A DNA stretch of 64,000 nt from Planctomycetota bacterium. GTDB lineage: Bacteria > Planctomycetota > UBA8742 > UBA2392. The notes beneath the pieces are model-generated. The model did no database searches, was not told the DNA's origin, and worked only from the letters and a program-made list of their open reading frames with translations. Below are positions 55,464-63,897 of this stretch, in pieces (position 1 is the stretch's first letter; every line of letters begins with the position of its first letter). Both the position numbers and the translations under genes were made by a program. The stretch spans positions 30,620-94,619 of the forward strand of contig JACKIE010000011.1 of NCBI GenBank assembly GCA_020638635.1, given 5' to 3'.

Positions 55464-55793
55464 TCAGCCGCGGATGGCTTCTACTACTTCGGTCAGATTG
55501 GCGCCGGGGATGGCTAGCTCGAATTCGCCCTGGGCGAGCGCGGGTTTGGGGGTGGCCGGGTCGCAGATGGTGAAGCCGGACTGGTGCAGGGCGGCGATCG
55601 CGCCGTTGTCGATGGCCTCGGTGTAGGCGTCTGCGTCGGCGGGAATCACGTAGCCGCGCACGCCCGCGTGCAGGGGCTTGCCGGCCAGGGCCTCGGCGAC
55701 TTCTTTCAGCGCCTTCGCGTCGCCGCGCAGCGTGACCTGGTCGGGTACCGGTTTGCGGTCGCGTTGGGTGTCTTGTTTGCCAGTGTCGGGCAT
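55464..55793 (-). CDS. small protein resembling a LeuC/aconitase subdomain
   Basis: About 109 residues from MPDTGKQD. The stretch GVRGYVIPADADAYTEAIDN, then GAIAALHQSGFTI resembles the LeuC segment GVRxxVxPAS-x-VYxxAxxxGLIxxLxEAGA, but the Cys pair that follows in LeuC is absent (here CDPATPKP). It may be a remnant or a small regulatory relative; the likeness is moderate. It stands between the TPR pair and the cyclophilin gene, all on the same strand. Confidence 0.5.
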   Translation of the reverse strand: MPDTGKQDTQRDRKPVPDQVTLRGDAKALKEVAEALAGKPLHAGVRGYVIPADADAYTEAIDNGAIAALHQSGFTICDPATPKPALAQGEFELAIPGANLTEVVEAIRG

Positions 55794-55805
55794 CAGGTAA
55801 ACCCG

Positions 55806-55855
55806 TTCACGCGGCAAACTCGCCGCGTGTCCCCACCCTTTCGGGTGGGGCTCTA
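55806..55855 (-). repeat. stop-codon double-hairpin element, copy 3
   Basis: Read on the minus strand from the cyclophilin stop TAG: AG, CCCCACCC-GAAA-GGGTGGGG, A, CACGCGGC-GAGTTT-GCCGCGTG. Design identical to the element after pepP, with a changed but still paired inner stem. Confidence 0.75.
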
Positions 55856-56686
55856 TTCAACCACGATATCAACCTTCTGCATGTGGTACTTGCCGGCGTT
55901 GCGCTCGCTTTCGCCGATCTTCATCACGGCCTTCAGCCCCTCCACCACGCGGCCGAACACCGTGTACTGGTTGTCCAGGTTCGGGCAGTCGTCCGTGCAG
56001 ATGAAATACTGGCTGCCGGCGGAGTGCGGGTCGCTGGTGCGGGCCATGCTGAGGATTCCGGGCACGTGCTCGATCTCGTTGAACTCGGCGGGCAGCTTGT
56101 AGCCGGGGCCGCCGCTGCCGGTGCCGGTGGGGTCGCCGCCCTGGATCACGAAGTGCGGCACCACGCGGTGGTACACGATGCCGTCAAAATAGCCGCGCTG
56201 GGCCAGCTGCACGAAGCTGAGCACGTGGTTCATGGCGCGGTCCGGGAAGAACTCGATCTTGATTGGGCCCGCTTCGGTGCTGATGCGCGCGTACAGCTTC
56301 TTGCCGTTCGCGTGCACCTTCACCGGCACGCGGTTGCTGACCTCCATCTCCGTGCCCTCGAAGTACGGGTGGATGCTTCCCTTGGGGCGGTAGAAGGCCT
56401 CGATCAACTGCCCGTGGGGGTCCACGGCCGGCAGCTCGATCACGCCGCTGACGCTTTCACCGGGCTTGAGGTTGACCTCTTTGCTGTCGCCGGTGATGCG
56501 CACGATGAAGCTTTCCGGCGTGGGCGCGTCGGGGCGCCGCGTGACGTGCAGGCTGACGCTGGGCAGGCACAGCTCGGGCGCCGGGTAGCGGCCCGGCGAT
56601 GCGCCCTCGTTGGTGACGGTGACCTCGGCGCGGATGGTCTCGCCCAGGTTGTAGGTTTCCTTGTCCAGCTTCAGCTTCACGGCCAT
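55853..56686 (-). CDS. peptidyl-prolyl cis-trans isomerase (cyclophilin) with N-terminal extra domain
   Basis: A 277-residue protein. Residues of about 134-277 are a cyclophilin-type isomerase (FVQLAQRGYFDGIVYHRVVP, FVIQGGDPTGTGSGGPGY, ILSMARTSDPHSAGSQYFI); key residues Arg, Phe and Gln of the active site are present in YHRVVPHFVIQGGD. Residues 1-130 are a beta-rich unit (LGETIRAEVTVTNEG) like an Ig-type or intracellular-proteinase-inhibitor-like fold. There is no signal peptide, so it is cytoplasmic unless exported otherwise. CAGGAGA precedes the ATG. The stop codon is embedded in a double-hairpin element. Confidence 0.85.
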   Translation of the reverse strand: MAVKLKLDKETYNLGETIRAEVTVTNEGASPGRYPAPELCLPSVSLHVTRRPDAPTPESFIVRITGDSKEVNLKPGESVSGVIELPAVDPHGQLIEAFYRPKGSIHPYFEGTEMEVSNRVPVKVHANGKKLYARISTEAGPIKIEFFPDRAMNHVLSFVQLAQRGYFDGIVYHRVVPHFVIQGGDPTGTGSGGPGYKLPAEFNEIEHVPGILSMARTSDPHSAGSQYFICTDDCPNLDNQYTVFGRVVEGLKAVMKIGESERNAGKYHMQKVDIVVE

Positions 56687-56731
56687 GGCGGTTTCTCCTG
56701 CCAGTTGCTTACAGGATTCCGCGCCCCGGCG

Positions 56732-59700
56732 CTACTCTTCCCTGGGCGCCAGCAGGTTCTTGGCCTCGAGGATGGCGCGCAGGGTGGCCGGGATATTGAA
56801 CTCTTCCGTGCCGGCGGGCACCTCCACCCACTCGCGGATGGCTTCCTTGCCGTCTTCGCCGGTGAATACAAGCTCCTGGCGGCCGGGGAACAGGACGTCC
56901 TGTTCGTTCAAGGGAAGGAACAGGCCGGGCAGCAGCGACACGTTGAAGGCCTGCAGCTCCCACCACTCTTCGCCTTTGGGTACGCCACGCACCCAGGTGC
57001 AGTTGATCGTCTCGCCGTCGGCGCTGACTTTCACGCGCAGGGGCTTGAGCAGCCAGGTTTCCTCCTGGTCACCGCGCTGCAGCCAGATCGAGCCGCTCAC
57101 CACCAGCTCGGTGTCCGCGGGAACGTCCAGCAGCTCGATGCCGTCGGGCAGGGCGCGGGTCTGGACCCAGTTGTACCAGCTGTACTGGTCCGGCCGGGCC
57201 AGGCGCGAGACCGCGCAGGTGCTGATGTCGGCGTTGAACCACTGGTCGCCGAGCGCCGAGGCATCGAACTTCAGCCGCACGGAGTACAGTTTCATGCGCG
57301 GAAGCTCGGGCAGGTTGACCACGCGGTCTTTGCCGTCGCTGATGTCGATCTCCTGGGCCAGGCCCGGGTCGCCGTAGCCCGGCACGATGCGATAGCGGCC
57401 GGGATCCATCAGGATCACCTGGTCGCCCCACAGGTCATATATCTCTTCCTCGCTGTCGTCCCGCAGGCGGTAGACGCGCCAGGGCGGCGGCACTTCGCTG
57501 CTTGAGTCCACGGCGTAGCGCTCGTCGTCGCCCCCCAGGTCGAACTCGACACGCACGGCATCGAGCTCAAAGTCCACCCGCGCCAGGGCGCTGCGCTTGA
57601 CCTCCACGCCTCGGCTGAAGCCGCGCCCCAGTACGTTCGCCGTTACGGTGGCCGTGCCCGGCGGCGCCCACAGCAGGGCCGTGCCCTCAACGGCGCCGGC
57701 GCTGGAGCTGAAGCCCCCCGCACCGGTCGCGGTCGCCTGGAAGCTGGCGACCGGCTTGCCCTGGCGCGTGACGCGCACGTCGATGCGCGCCTCGAGGTCC
57801 AGGCTGACAGTCAGCTTCTCATCGGGCCGGCTGGGCGCCGGCACATCCAGGGGAATGCTCGCGTCGCCGTCCGCAATTGCCAGCGGCGGCGCCGTAATGC
57901 TGAAATCCTGGCCCGTGGTGATGGAGACGCCCACTTTCACGCCGTCAGCGATAAGCACATCGGTCTCCAGCGAGATCGACCGCCCGGCGCAGCGCACGTT
58001 CGAAACATAGCCGTCGGCCTGGACGGGCCAGGGCGGCGGGCCGATCGCGGGCAAGGTCACCGGTACATCGTCGCCTTCCTTCACCGTGACTTCGACGGGG
58101 CCGGACAGCACGCCGCCCGGGTAGCCCCAGCTTCCGCCGCCCAGCAGCTGCACCCGGTAAGCGCCTGCGGCCGGGACTGGAACGACGTGCTCGCCAGTAC
58201 CGGCATTCACGCCGTAAACGGTCCCTCCATTGTCGAGTCGAACGACTGAAAGGAAGGCTTCGGGGCGATCGGCGATGACCTCCGGCAGTTCCGGCACCTG
58301 GATGCGCAGGGTGGCCACGCCCGCGGCCACGGCTTCCAGTTTCAGCACCAGCTTCGCGTCCCTGTCCGTCACGCTGCCTTCCACGGGCGCGAAACCGGGA
58401 GACTCGACCCGCACGCGCGTGGTCAGGCCGGGGAACACGGGAACGGCCGAGAGCGGCGACCCCATGTGCGTGAGCTGTTCAACCACCTCGCCTTCGGCGT
58501 TGGATGCCTCCCAGCGCACGGTGGCCCCGCTGACTTGCTTCCCCTCCGGGACCTGTAGCTCGAGGGGGATCACGCGGTGCCGCTTAAAATGCAGCTTCAG
58601 CGGCACCACCTGCCCGTCGGGCACGGACACCACGCCGTAGACGCCGGGGTAGTAGTCACCAACGCCATCCAGGTTGCCGCTGTACTCATAGCGTCCCTCG
58701 GGCAGCCATACGGTGACCTTGGTCGGGCTTGGGAAGATGGTGACGTCCATGTCGTTGAAGCCGTCGCCCAGGTACAGCTCGCCCATTCTGCCCGGGTACT
58801 CCGACCAGCTTGACCGCCGCAGACGCCCGTCGGGCAGCAGTTCGGGTTGCAGGCCTTCCATCACGGCTTCAACCTCGAGCAGCGAGCCGCCCACCCGGAT
58901 TTCGCCGTAGTCAACCACGCGGCCTTTCACCACCGGTTTGGGCAGGGCGACGTCGATGCGCCGCGCGGCCCGCGATTCAGAGCCTTCACTTTGGTAGTAG
59001 GTGTTTTCGTCGGGGTAAAGCCGCGCGTTCCAGGCCGTGGGGTCCGCGGCCAGTTCAGCCAAGTTCCAGAAGGTGCCCGCGAAGCGGCCCTGCGCATCCG
59101 TCGCCACGTAGCATTCCGCGGCCATGGAGTCCTCATCCAGCACCGTCAGCAGCAGCCAGCCCAGGTTCGCCACCGCCCGGCCGGAGCTGTGCACCACGCG
59201 CCCGGTGACCAGCCACTGGTCCCCGAACAGAATGTCGTGCAGGAGCGTCACTTCGCCGAAGTCGATCACGCGGCCGGTGATCGTAGGCGTCACCAGGCCG
59301 GGAAGCTGCTCGATGGTCAGATTCTCACCGAGGTCGTGCATGGTGCGCACGTTGCCTTCGAGGGGACAGGTAAGCTGCCAGCGTCCGGGCGGAACGACGC
59401 CGTCGCGCAGGGGAAAGGGCAGGTCCTCGACGGCATAGGCCTCCTGGAAGGAGCAGTCGCCCGTCATGGCGGGCCAGAAGCTCCAGACGTGGCCGGCCTG
59501 GGCGTCGTCCGGGCGGAAGTAGATCGCCACCCCGTTCTCCTCGCCCTGAAGGATCAGGCTCGCGTCAAGCGGCAACCCGTCGGCGAAGCGGACGCGGCCC
59601 TTGACCAGCCATTCTTCCGGGCCGAGTTCAGTGCCGTCTGGTTTGAGCGGTCGTTCCGGGCGGGGCTCGCGCTTGGCGTCTCCCGGTTGTTCGAGCGGCG

Positions 59701-59902
59701 TGGCTTCGCGGTTCGTGGCGGGTTTGTCTTTGCGGCCGGCCTCGCCGCTCAGGGGCGCTGCACCGTCAAGGTTGGCGGGCAGGTCGCTGATGGGCGCGGC
59801 ACTGCCGGCTTCTTGGCCGGGGCCCTGGACGATCAGCCAGGCCACAACCGCGCCGGCGCACACCAGCAGCAGCAGAAAGAGAACCAACCGGGACTGGCGC
59901 AT
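56732..59902 (-). CDS. large membrane-anchored surface protein with carboxypeptidase-regulatory-like units
   Basis: A 1056-residue protein from MRQSRLVLFLLLLVCAGAVV (single membrane helix) with CGGAG upstream. The frame extends another 222 codons but crosses the tRNA region and repeats, so the start at 59902 is chosen. The outside part holds Asp/Glu-rich linker and many beta units, e.g. KGRVRFADGLPLDASLILQG, TGRVVHSSGRAVANLGWLLL and VTDRDAKLVLKLEAVAAG. GRVVDYGEIRVGGSLLEVEA shows a repeated GRVxDYGE pattern. High GC, unlike the other two members of this group, so it is probably a long-term resident. Function unknown. Confidence 0.7.
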   Translation of the reverse strand: MRQSRLVLFLLLLVCAGAVVAWLIVQGPGQEAGSAAPISDLPANLDGAAPLSGEAGRKDKPATNREATPLEQPGDAKREPRPERPLKPDGTELGPEEWLVKGRVRFADGLPLDASLILQGEENGVAIYFRPDDAQAGHVWSFWPAMTGDCSFQEAYAVEDLPFPLRDGVVPPGRWQLTCPLEGNVRTMHDLGENLTIEQLPGLVTPTITGRVIDFGEVTLLHDILFGDQWLVTGRVVHSSGRAVANLGWLLLTVLDEDSMAAECYVATDAQGRFAGTFWNLAELAADPTAWNARLYPDENTYYQSEGSESRAARRIDVALPKPVVKGRVVDYGEIRVGGSLLEVEAVMEGLQPELLPDGRLRRSSWSEYPGRMGELYLGDGFNDMDVTIFPSPTKVTVWLPEGRYEYSGNLDGVGDYYPGVYGVVSVPDGQVVPLKLHFKRHRVIPLELQVPEGKQVSGATVRWEASNAEGEVVEQLTHMGSPLSAVPVFPGLTTRVRVESPGFAPVEGSVTDRDAKLVLKLEAVAAGVATLRIQVPELPEVIADRPEAFLSVVRLDNGGTVYGVNAGTGEHVVPVPAAGAYRVQLLGGGSWGYPGGVLSGPVEVTVKEGDDVPVTLPAIGPPPWPVQADGYVSNVRCAGRSISLETDVLIADGVKVGVSITTGQDFSITAPPLAIADGDASIPLDVPAPSRPDEKLTVSLDLEARIDVRVTRQGKPVASFQATATGAGGFSSSAGAVEGTALLWAPPGTATVTANVLGRGFSRGVEVKRSALARVDFELDAVRVEFDLGGDDERYAVDSSSEVPPPWRVYRLRDDSEEEIYDLWGDQVILMDPGRYRIVPGYGDPGLAQEIDISDGKDRVVNLPELPRMKLYSVRLKFDASALGDQWFNADISTCAVSRLARPDQYSWYNWVQTRALPDGIELLDVPADTELVVSGSIWLQRGDQEETWLLKPLRVKVSADGETINCTWVRGVPKGEEWWELQAFNVSLLPGLFLPLNEQDVLFPGRQELVFTGEDGKEAIREWVEVPAGTEEFNIPATLRAILEAKNLLAPREE

Positions 59903-60120
59903 GGAACACTCCGGGCCGGGGCGCCCTGGGGATGCTGGATTATAGAGGAACTCTGTGGTCCCGCGGCAGGGGTCTGGTGCAGCCAATGCCCGCAACGGCA
60001 AGGCGCCGGGGCGCCTGCGCAGAATGGCAAAGGGGCAATGATGGGGGCAACCTTTGGGTCGCCCGCGTGCCTGCCCTGCGCGAGAGATGCAAGCATCGTC
60101 CCTACACCCGCGCGAGTCGA

Positions 60121-60146
60121 ATGGTTGGCCCGCAGGGACTCGAACC
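60121..60146. repeat. 26-bp copy of the 3' end of tRNA-Gln
   Basis: Identical to 60270-60295, i.e. the 3' part of the tRNA-Gln gene including the CCA complement and part of the T-arm, in the same orientation, 149 bp away. Looks like an attachment-site duplication or a tRNA remnant; the 5' half of the tRNA is missing. Confidence 0.75.
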
Positions 60147-60225
60147 TCAAACGCCGCAGGCGTTTGACAGCGGAGCTTTGCGGAGCGGCGCGCGCGCAGC
60201 GCGCCTCGGGTGCGAGCGGGTCGAA

Positions 60226-60261
60226 AAATGAAAACCGCCCGCGGTAGGTTTCGCGGGCGGT
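60226..60261 (-). terminator. intrinsic terminator of tRNA-Gln
   Basis: On the minus strand ACCGCCCGCG, 8-base loop, CGCGGGCGGT then TTTCATTTTT. Perfect 10-bp stem and U-tract 9 bp after the tRNA. Confidence 0.85.
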
Positions 60262-60270
60262 ACTTCAAGA

Positions 60271-60345
60271 TGGTTGGCCCGCAGGGACTCGAACCCCGAA
60301 TAACGGTACCAAAAACCGCTGTGTTACCAATTACACCACGGGCCA
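60271..60345 (-). tRNA. tRNA-Gln (anticodon TTG)
   Basis: Cloverleaf on the minus strand: acceptor TGGCCCG/CGGGCCA, D-arm GTGTAATTGGTAACAC, anticodon stem GCGGT/ACCGT with loop TTTTGGT (anticodon TTG at 60312-60310), T-stem CGGGG with loop TTCGAGT, encoded CCA. Complete and apparently functional. Confidence 0.95.
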
Positions 60346-60458
60346 GTCGCGCGAAGGGTATCAATGCGGTTGTTCCGCGCAACGGGTGGCGCGCCCGAAA
60401 CCGCCACACATAAGGCTTCCCGTTTGACCCCTTCCCGCCGCGTGCTAGCCTTGAGGCC

Positions 60459-61358
60459 ATGAAAGCAATCACCGTCAGGCTCGATGGCGGCGGGCTCGAC
60501 GCCTTGCTCAAGCGCGTGCGCATGGGCCAGGAGCTCGGCTTCGACAAGTTCGACCTCTGCGTCACCAACCCGCAGGCGCCGCTCGGCCGTATCGTGCACG
60601 CCCTGCTTGAGCATCACGTAGGCGTCACCGGCCTGCGCCTGCGCGAAGACCGCCACTCGGCCTTCGTCACGCGCCGGCCCGGCTACGCCAAGCTGGGGGC
60701 GCAGGACGCGCAGATCGCGCAGCGCTCGGCCGAAATGGTGATCCAGACCGCCGAGCAGCTGGCCCCCGCCAGGCCGCAGTTCCTCGTGCTCGAGGGCGGC
60801 TACGTGCAGGTCCCCAACCTGAACGAGCGCCAGTTGCAGCTCGATGAGCTGCTGGACTGCGAAGACTGCGACGAGCCCATGCAGGAACGCGTGGCCGAGA
60901 TAGCGCAAATCGACGAGGCGCTGGCCGAGCAGCAGCTGGACCGCTTCTGTCGCGGGCTGCACGCCATCACGCGCGCGGTGGCGCCCCTGCAGGTCTGCCT
61001 GCTGCCGCCGGAAAGCCCCTTCGGCCTGCTGCAGCCGGAACGCATGCAGCACGTGTTCGATGACGCCAAGGATCTCGGCTACTGGCACTGCACCAGCAGC
61101 GTGGCGATCCTGCACAAGCTGGGCGGACCCGACGGGCGCGACTGGCTTCAGCGATTCGGCCCGCGTCTCAAGGGCGTGTACCTTGAGGACATGCTGGGCG
61201 GCCACGGCGAGCAGGCTCCGGGCCTGGGCGAAATCGACTTCGGGCAACTGGCCCCGGAGTTGGCGCAGGGCACCGTCCGCGTTATGGTGGTGGACGACGA
61301 CAAGGGTACGAAGCTGCGTTATGGCAGCGACTACCTGGCCAGGCTCGGCATTTTCTAA
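60459..61358 (+). CDS. TIM-barrel sugar isomerase/AP-endonuclease-like protein
   Basis: A 299-residue protein with the xylose-isomerase-like TIM barrel pattern: early strand GFDKFDLCVTN, later YWHCTSSVAIL, and LKGVYLEDMLGGHGEQ followed by APGLGEIDFGQLAPEL near the C-terminus, where the family has metal-binding residues. The usual His/Glu/Asp cluster is only partly visible, so activity is uncertain. The ATG at 60459 has no strong ribosome site. The downstream lipoprotein and ribF genes follow on the same strand at 30 bp and 2 bp, suggesting one transcript. Confidence 0.7.
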   Translation: MKAITVRLDGGGLDALLKRVRMGQELGFDKFDLCVTNPQAPLGRIVHALLEHHVGVTGLRLREDRHSAFVTRRPGYAKLGAQDAQIAQRSAEMVIQTAEQLAPARPQFLVLEGGYVQVPNLNERQLQLDELLDCEDCDEPMQERVAEIAQIDEALAEQQLDRFCRGLHAITRAVAPLQVCLLPPESPFGLLQPERMQHVFDDAKDLGYWHCTSSVAILHKLGGPDGRDWLQRFGPRLKGVYLEDMLGGHGEQAPGLGEIDFGQLAPELAQGTVRVMVVDDDKGTKLRYGSDYLARLGIF

Positions 61359-61388
61359 CACCCCGGCTTCCCCTCGGGCGGTACATCC

Positions 61389-62027
61389 ATGCGCTATCTG
61401 GCTTTCCTGTTACTCGTTCTGCTGTCGGCCTGCGCCAGCACCGGCACGAGCGGCGGCGGCAGTTCCACCGACGGCATCGACCCCGAGTCCGAAGGCGACC
61501 AGATCGAGCGCGAAGCCTACGACGTCACCGGCGACGTGCGCGTCTACTACTATGTGAAGGGCACCCTGGTGCCGGGCGCCGGCGGCCGCCAGGTCGAGCA
61601 GGAAGAGCTGCGCCATACGCTGATCAACCGCAGCCACACCTTCTACGCGGGCCTGCCGGACCACCAGATGAAGAAGGAAGAGCGTTTCCTGTACAATGCC
61701 GACATGTACGACCTGCTGAAGATTCTCAAGGAACTCGGCTTCTTCGAGAAGGGCAACAGCGTGAACATCCTGGCCGACGACCCGATCGCCCGCGCCGACG
61801 CCGAAAGCCGCACCACGCGTGTGATCGCCGTCGAGGTCATCAAGGACGGCAAGGTCAATACCAGCTACTTCGCCCGCCGCGACGTCGAGCACGAGATCGA
61901 CAAGGACCGCGCCCGACTGTTCAACGACTGCCAGGCCGTGGTGCTGCAGGCCGTTGCGGGCGCGCTGCCGCGCGGCGAGGTGGGCTACGGCGAAGGCGAC
62001 ACCAACCGCATCCACGAGCGACGCTAG
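61389..62027 (+). CDS. hypothetical lipoprotein
   Basis: A 212-residue lipoprotein: signal LLLVLLSACAS with Cys at about residue 15. The mature part starts with a Ser/Gly-rich linker, then a globular region (YDVTGDVRVYYYVKGTLVPG, MYDLLKILKELGFFEKG). No family recognised. It ends two bases before the ribF start, so ribF depends on its transcript. Confidence 0.7.
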   Translation: MRYLAFLLLVLLSACASTGTSGGGSSTDGIDPESEGDQIEREAYDVTGDVRVYYYVKGTLVPGAGGRQVEQEELRHTLINRSHTFYAGLPDHQMKKEERFLYNADMYDLLKILKELGFFEKGNSVNILADDPIARADAESRTTRVIAVEVIKDGKVNTSYFARRDVEHEIDKDRARLFNDCQAVVLQAVAGALPRGEVGYGEGDTNRIHERR

Positions 62028-62029
62028 CC

Positions 62030-62995
62030 TTGCCCCACCGAGCGCACGTATACGCCAGCTTCGAGGAATTCCAGCGCGAGGGCGCGCGCCTGGCCGAGTT
62101 GCGCCCGGTGGTCAGCGTCGGCAGCTTCGACGGCGTGCACCTCGGCCACCAGTACCTGCTGGCCGAGCTGGTGGAATGGGCCCGCCGCGAACAGGCGCCC
62201 GCCGTGGTGGTCACCTTTCGCCGCCACCCGCGCGAGTACATGCTGAACATCGAGATCCCGTCGCTCAACACCGCCGAGCACAAGGCCCGCCTGCTCAGCA
62301 AGGCCGGCGTGGACGCCATCGTGATGCTCGACTTCGATGAAAACCTGCGCACCAAGACGGCCGAGCAGTTCGTGCGCGACTGCATCGTCGGCCAGGTGGG
62401 TGCCAGGGCCATGCTGGTCGGCTTCAACAACCGCATCGGCAAAGACGGCGAGGGCACCTTCGAGGTGCTGCGCGGGATCGGCGGCGGGCTCGGCATCGAG
62501 GTGCGCGAGGGCGAACGCATCGAGGTCAGCGGCGAGGCCATGTCCAGCAGCGCGATCCGCAAGCACATCGCCAACGGCGACTTCCTGTGGGCGCGCAAGA
62601 TGCTCGGCCGCCCGTACAGCATCGTGGGCACGGTGATCGAGGGCGACAGGCGCGGCCGCACCATCGGCTTTCCCACGGCGAACATAGCGCTGAAGGGCCT
62701 GGCCTACCCGCCGCGGGGAGTGTACGGCGTGCGGGTGAAGAGCGACGGCCGGTGGTTCCAGGGCGCGGCCAACATCGGCACGCGCCCGACTGTTGACCCG
62801 TCAAGACGCGAGCCGCTGCTGGAGGTGCACCTGCTGGACTTCGACGGCGACCTCTACGGCAAAGAGATCGAGGCCGAGTTCCTGTTCCACGTGCGCAACG
62901 AGCAGAAGTTCAGCGGCCTGGAAGAACTGAAGCAGCAGCTCACCCGCGACGTCGCCGAAATCAGGCAACGCGCCCAGGCCGAAGAATACGAGTAG
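62030..62995 (+). CDS. ribF: bifunctional riboflavin kinase / FAD synthetase
   Basis: A 321-residue RibF that converts riboflavin to FMN and FAD. FAD-synthetase domain: VVSVGSFDGVHLGHQYLLAE (nucleotidyltransferase HxGH), FRRHPREYML, and SSSAIRKHIANGD. Riboflavin-kinase domain: GTVIEGDRRGRTIGFPTANI and GVYGVRVKSDGRWFQGAANI, then GTRPT, LEVHLLDF. Length and order are standard. The start is TTG at 62030, two bases after the previous stop; no better start exists upstream of the first strand. Confidence 0.93.
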   Translation: MPHRAHVYASFEEFQREGARLAELRPVVSVGSFDGVHLGHQYLLAELVEWARREQAPAVVVTFRRHPREYMLNIEIPSLNTAEHKARLLSKAGVDAIVMLDFDENLRTKTAEQFVRDCIVGQVGARAMLVGFNNRIGKDGEGTFEVLRGIGGGLGIEVREGERIEVSGEAMSSSAIRKHIANGDFLWARKMLGRPYSIVGTVIEGDRRGRTIGFPTANIALKGLAYPPRGVYGVRVKSDGRWFQGAANIGTRPTVDPSRREPLLEVHLLDFDGDLYGKEIEAEFLFHVRNEQKFSGLEELKQQLTRDVAEIRQRAQAEEYE

Positions 62996-63331
62996 CGATG
63001 AAACTCGGCCCTGCGTGACGTCGGCGCAGCTGGTGGCCCCGACGGGGCCGTTTCTGTCAGCCCAAGGCGAAGCCTTGGGTTTGTGGTCGCAAGACGCGGG
63101 CGACGGCCCTGATGGGGCCGTTCACGAGTCCACGGGGACGCATGAACCGGCCTTTCAGGCCGGGCGATTCGTTGATCCATGGTTCCCAGGCCTTCGGCCT
63201 GGGCTGTTTGAATCGGCCCTTCGGGCCGGATGCGCCGCACCGGAAACCAACAGCCTGCCGTGGTGGATAACCCGCCGGACGCCCCTTGCGCTTGGCCGTG
63301 CTTGAGGTAAGCCTTGCCGCGGAGGAACGCC
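62996..63331. other. non-coding stretch holding element copy B
   Basis: Between ribF and pyrE; most of it is the dispersed six-hairpin element listed separately. No gene or clear promoter otherwise seen. Confidence 0.6.
63035..63229 (-). repeat. six-hairpin dispersed element, copy B (inverted)
   Basis: Same order as copy A when read on the minus strand: P6 63035-63049, P5 63061-63079, P4 63104-63120, P3 63147-63163, P2 63185-63203, P1 63214-63228. Length 195 vs 193 nt in copy A; the linkers are conserved while hairpin loops and some stems differ. Confidence 0.85.
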
Positions 63332-63874
63332 ATGAATGCGCGCGAAGAACTGATGAAACTCGTGAAGAGCACCGTGGCTGAGGGCACCGTTACCCTCGCC
63401 AGCGGCGCCAAGTCCGACTTCTACATCGACGGCCGCCAGACCACCCTGGATTCGCGCGGCCTGCAACTCACCGCTCAGCTGATGTGGGAGCGCATCAAGC
63501 AGTGGGACGTCACGGCCGTGGGCGGCCCCACCATGGGCGCGGACCCGATCGTGGCGGGCATCCTGATGGCGGCGGCCGCCGAGGGCGCGCACCTGAAGGG
63601 GTTCCTGATTCGTAAAGAGGCCAAGGGCCACGGCATGCAGCGCTGGGTGGAAGGCCCGGAGCTGAAGCCCGGGGAGCGCGTGGTGCTGATCGAGGACGTG
63701 GTGACTTCCGGCGGCAGCGCGCTGAAGGCCATCGAAGGCATGAAGACCCAGTACCAGCCCGAGATCGTGAAGATCCTCTGCCTGGTGGACCGCCAGTCCG
63801 GCGCCACCGAGAAGCTGAAGGCCGCGGGCTACGAGTTCGAAGCCCTGTTCACCCGCAAAGACCTGGGGCGGTAA
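63332..63874 (+). CDS. pyrE: orotate phosphoribosyltransferase
   Basis: A 180-residue PyrE that makes OMP from orotate and PRPP in pyrimidine synthesis. Motifs: SDFYIDGRQTTLDSRGL, GGPTMGADPIVAG, FLIRKEAKGHG (catalytic Lys loop), and the PRPP-binding VVLIEDVVTSGGS. CGGAGGA precedes the ATG at 63332, preferred to the upstream ATG at 63314. Standard length for the short PyrE class. Confidence 0.93.
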   Translation: MNAREELMKLVKSTVAEGTVTLASGAKSDFYIDGRQTTLDSRGLQLTAQLMWERIKQWDVTAVGGPTMGADPIVAGILMAAAAEGAHLKGFLIRKEAKGHGMQRWVEGPELKPGERVVLIEDVVTSGGSALKAIEGMKTQYQPEIVKILCLVDRQSGATEKLKAAGYEFEALFTRKDLGR

Positions 63875-63877
63875 CGT

Positions 63878-63897
63878 GGGGCGGGCTTCCAGCCTGC
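63878..63897. repeat. GGGGCGGGCTTCCAGCCTGC-type short repeat
   Basis: Hairpin-like module right after pyrE, similar in form to the one at 42703-42724. The rest of the window to 64000 shows no gene. Confidence 0.45.

Noticed and set aside
59902..60568. 222-codon extension of the large surface protein
   Set aside because: It crosses the tRNA-Gln gene, its terminator and a repeat; a signal-anchor start at 59902 is better.
62600..62995. FMN riboswitch linked to ribF
   Set aside because: No conserved FMN-aptamer sequence upstream; ribF starts 2 bp after the previous gene.
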